Assembly: GCA_013397435.1 (NCBI GenBank)
Contig: VZRG01000005.1
Location: forward strand, 519,508 to 583,507
Direction: 5' to 3'
DNA from: Erythrocercus mccallii
Taxonomy: Eukaryota > Chordata > Aves > Passeriformes > Dicruridae
Length of the DNA stretch: 64,000 nucleotides
Position numbers and translations under genes: made by a program
Shown here: piece by piece, positions 62,123 through 64,000 of the stretch
Numbering within the stretch: position 1 is the stretch's first letter
Layout of the letters: each line of letters starts with the position of its first letter
The notes under the pieces: generated by a model
Told to the model about the DNA's origin: nothing
The model's database searches: none
What the model saw: only the letters and a program-made list of their open reading frames with translations

Positions 62123-64000
62123 CCTGGATTGTAAAACAGAAGTCTGACCTGCCAGTGTGAGTGCAAAGAAGTTTTGATGTATGCTTAGGCAGAAGGATGT
62201 CTAGCACTTGCCTGGGTGTGACTTGACAGGAGAGCTTTTAATTCCTCTGTAAGTATATGGAGACCTGGCACCTGCTTCTGAGGGCAGCTGGGGTCAGTGT
62301 TACCACACACATGCTCTCTCAGATTGTTCCTTTCCTTGTAGCACAAGAATATTTGCAATCTGTTTAAAACTTACTGATTTCTAGCTTTAATTGTAGAATG
62401 TGCACAGGGATGTATGTGCTCCTAAACCCCACCCTTTTGTAGGTGAAGACCTCATAGAAGTGTAAGTCATACAAACAATCCCCTTTGGAAATGACAGGCA
62501 AAGAGGGTGAAACATCTCAAATCCCACAGTTAGCCTGGCAGAATCCTGAGTTTGGACTGAAAACTCAAGAGATGCTGTCCAGAGCTTAAGAGAATGGTCC
62601 TTTTTGTCTCTTGCAGTCATTTGTTTTCAAAGATGTTCCTGTTTAAATGTCCTGACTGTGCACAGATGATCTGTAAGGAGCAGGCAATAATCAGAAAACC
62701 TTGAGATGCTCAGTTGTGCTTTATTTCAAAGCCCTGACCTGTTCAGGATACCTTCTGAATGTGCCTGACCATTTCCTCTAATTTCTAAGCCTTCTATGGC
62801 AGATATTTATCATGAATTCCCATGAGTTAGAGCAGAGATGCCATTGGCAAATGTAATGCCCTTTCAATATCTGCTTGAAAACATCTAAAGCAAATCAGGG
62901 AAATAATGTTTACGTAGCATGGTCATGAAATCATTAACGAGCTGGCTGGCAAATTAACATTTTTTGAAAAGGAAAATTTAATTAAATAATGACATAGTTG
63001 TAGTGCAGTTTCATGTCCTCCTCCTAGACGAGCATTCATTATGAGCTTGAGTAAATATTAGATATTTATCACACAAGATGTTAAATATTTAAAATTTCCT
63101 GTAACAGATATATATTCCTACCTGCTAGGCTACTGCTCAATATTGAATTAGAAGGACAAGTTTCTCTTAAGTTGTTTTCTTGTTTAGGTATCAGCTTGTA
63201 ATGCACAAGCATTGAACTGGATGAAAGTAAAATTTTTCAATAGTGATTTTGTGGTTAAGTGCCTACTCTGGGCATTAAGGGTTTTATTTCCAAAGAATGT
63301 CATCACAGCCTGGTCCAGAAGAGTCTTGTTAGTGGCAACCAGCACTTGCAGGTAGTACTGTGAAGTAAAGGCATGGAAATTGTTCTGTTGGCTTTCATGG
63401 GACATCTCCCATACTGGCATTTGTCATAAGGGTGCTTTTTTTTTTTAAGCAGGATGTTAATCAAGTGTGCTGTGAGCTCTCTTTGGCCAAACCTGCCACG
63501 GTCTTTTCCATGAGTATTTGTGCATCCCAGCTGCCACAGCATTACCTGGCAAGCTTACGTAATACATAAGTACATGAGTATTTGGGTGTCAGGTGCAGGT
63601 TCTGCTCCAGTCTGCACCAAATTTTGCTTGGGTAAGCCTTCTAAGGTTCCAACACATTGTTGTCTCCTTTGTTTATATTACATTATTCCTCTCATCATCT
63701 TCTAGTCTCTGGGAAAGAAGCTGCAAGTGGTTCTATAGTTTAGCCCTGAAAAAGTTGGTCCAGGGAAGCTGGAGTCATTGCATTGCTCTTTGATCAGCAG
63801 ATCTTCATAGAAATTTCGATCTAGATCTGGAGTCTTGTGACTACAAGTATGCTTGAAACAGAAAAATACTGTGGAACTAGTAGGAAATGTATTATTACAC
63901 TTTGTGTCTGGCTCATCAGGGAGTTTGAGGCATGTAGCTTAAGGAACAGCTTGTGCTGAAATCAGACTGACAAAGTGGAATCTGTTGTGTTGCATTGTGA

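Larger units (their letters stand above)
25625..64000 (+). other. RBMS3: RBMS3 intron 1, 5' part (runs off the window)
   Basis: From the exon 1 donor to the window end I recognise no second exon, no RRM codons and no other gene on either strand. RBMS3 is known for very long first introns in vertebrates, so this fits. The first 60 bases are still CpG-rich; beyond about 25.9 kb the sequence is AT-rich. ORFs of up to about 140 codons (e.g. 30567-30989 +, 38345-38707 +, 53594-53974 -) overlap opposite-strand frames, are low-complexity or Cys/Leu/Phe-rich, and show no domain. Repeats are listed separately. Confidence 0.8.
49641..64000. other. Intronic DNA to window end
   Basis: No exon or RNA gene recognised. 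It contains two short tandem duplications (52658-52707, 55903-55953), T-rich tracts (59523-59553), a (TG)7 run (62109-62122) and an AT-rich, TAATTA-bearing stretch at about 62930-63120 that could be a conserved non-coding element. Confidence 0.55.

Noticed and set aside
1..64000. CRISPR arrays, operons, tRNA or rRNA genes, intact endogenous viruses
   Set aside because: None seen. Repeats are microsatellites and retrotransposon relics; no cloverleaf, regular spacer array or retroviral gene order was recognised.

Overview
The window looks like avian genomic DNA: mostly AT-rich, intron- and intergenic-like sequence with a few CpG-dense islands. The evidence for a bird is the chicken-type CR1 LINE 3' ends just upstream of the only recognisable exon (about 24.66-25.01 kb), together with older CR1 and MIR-like amniote relics. 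The exact species cannot be told from the sequence. There is no prokaryotic or viral gene organisation. Nearly all open reading frames of 60-190 codons look like chance ORFs in non-coding DNA.

The one gene I recognise is RBMS3 (RNA-binding motif, single-stranded-interacting protein 3) on the + strand. Its first coding exon (25550-25624, 25 codons, phase 0) ends in a textbook donor, AAG|GTAAGG. It lies in a CpG island (about 25071-25680) whose upstream edge is cut by a 34-base assembly gap (25037-25070). Everything from 25625 to the window end appears to be the 5' part of a very long intron 1. I found no second exon and neither RRM.

Layout: (1) 1-22249, AT-rich upstream intergenic DNA with relics of ancient MIR-like SINEs and simple repeats. 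(2) 22250-23010, a second CpG island about 2.5 kb upstream of exon 1, carrying a TATA-like element, an (AT)11 run and a G-quadruplex-capable stretch, followed by a T-rich tract. (3) 23153-24660, plain AT-rich DNA. (4) 24661-25013, two CR1 3' fragments with their 3' ends facing outwards. (5) Gap, RBMS3 5'UTR and exon 1. (6) 25625-64000, intron 1 with an ancient CR1 (43890-44165), MIR-like SINE relics, a diverged 100-bp repeat pair and several short tandem duplications.

I did not find a new biological system. The points most worth checking are the promoter architecture of RBMS3 (two CpG islands, a possible upstream ORF, a gap beside a G-rich tract, CR1s near the start) and a few candidate conserved non-coding stretches that only a cross-species alignment can confirm.
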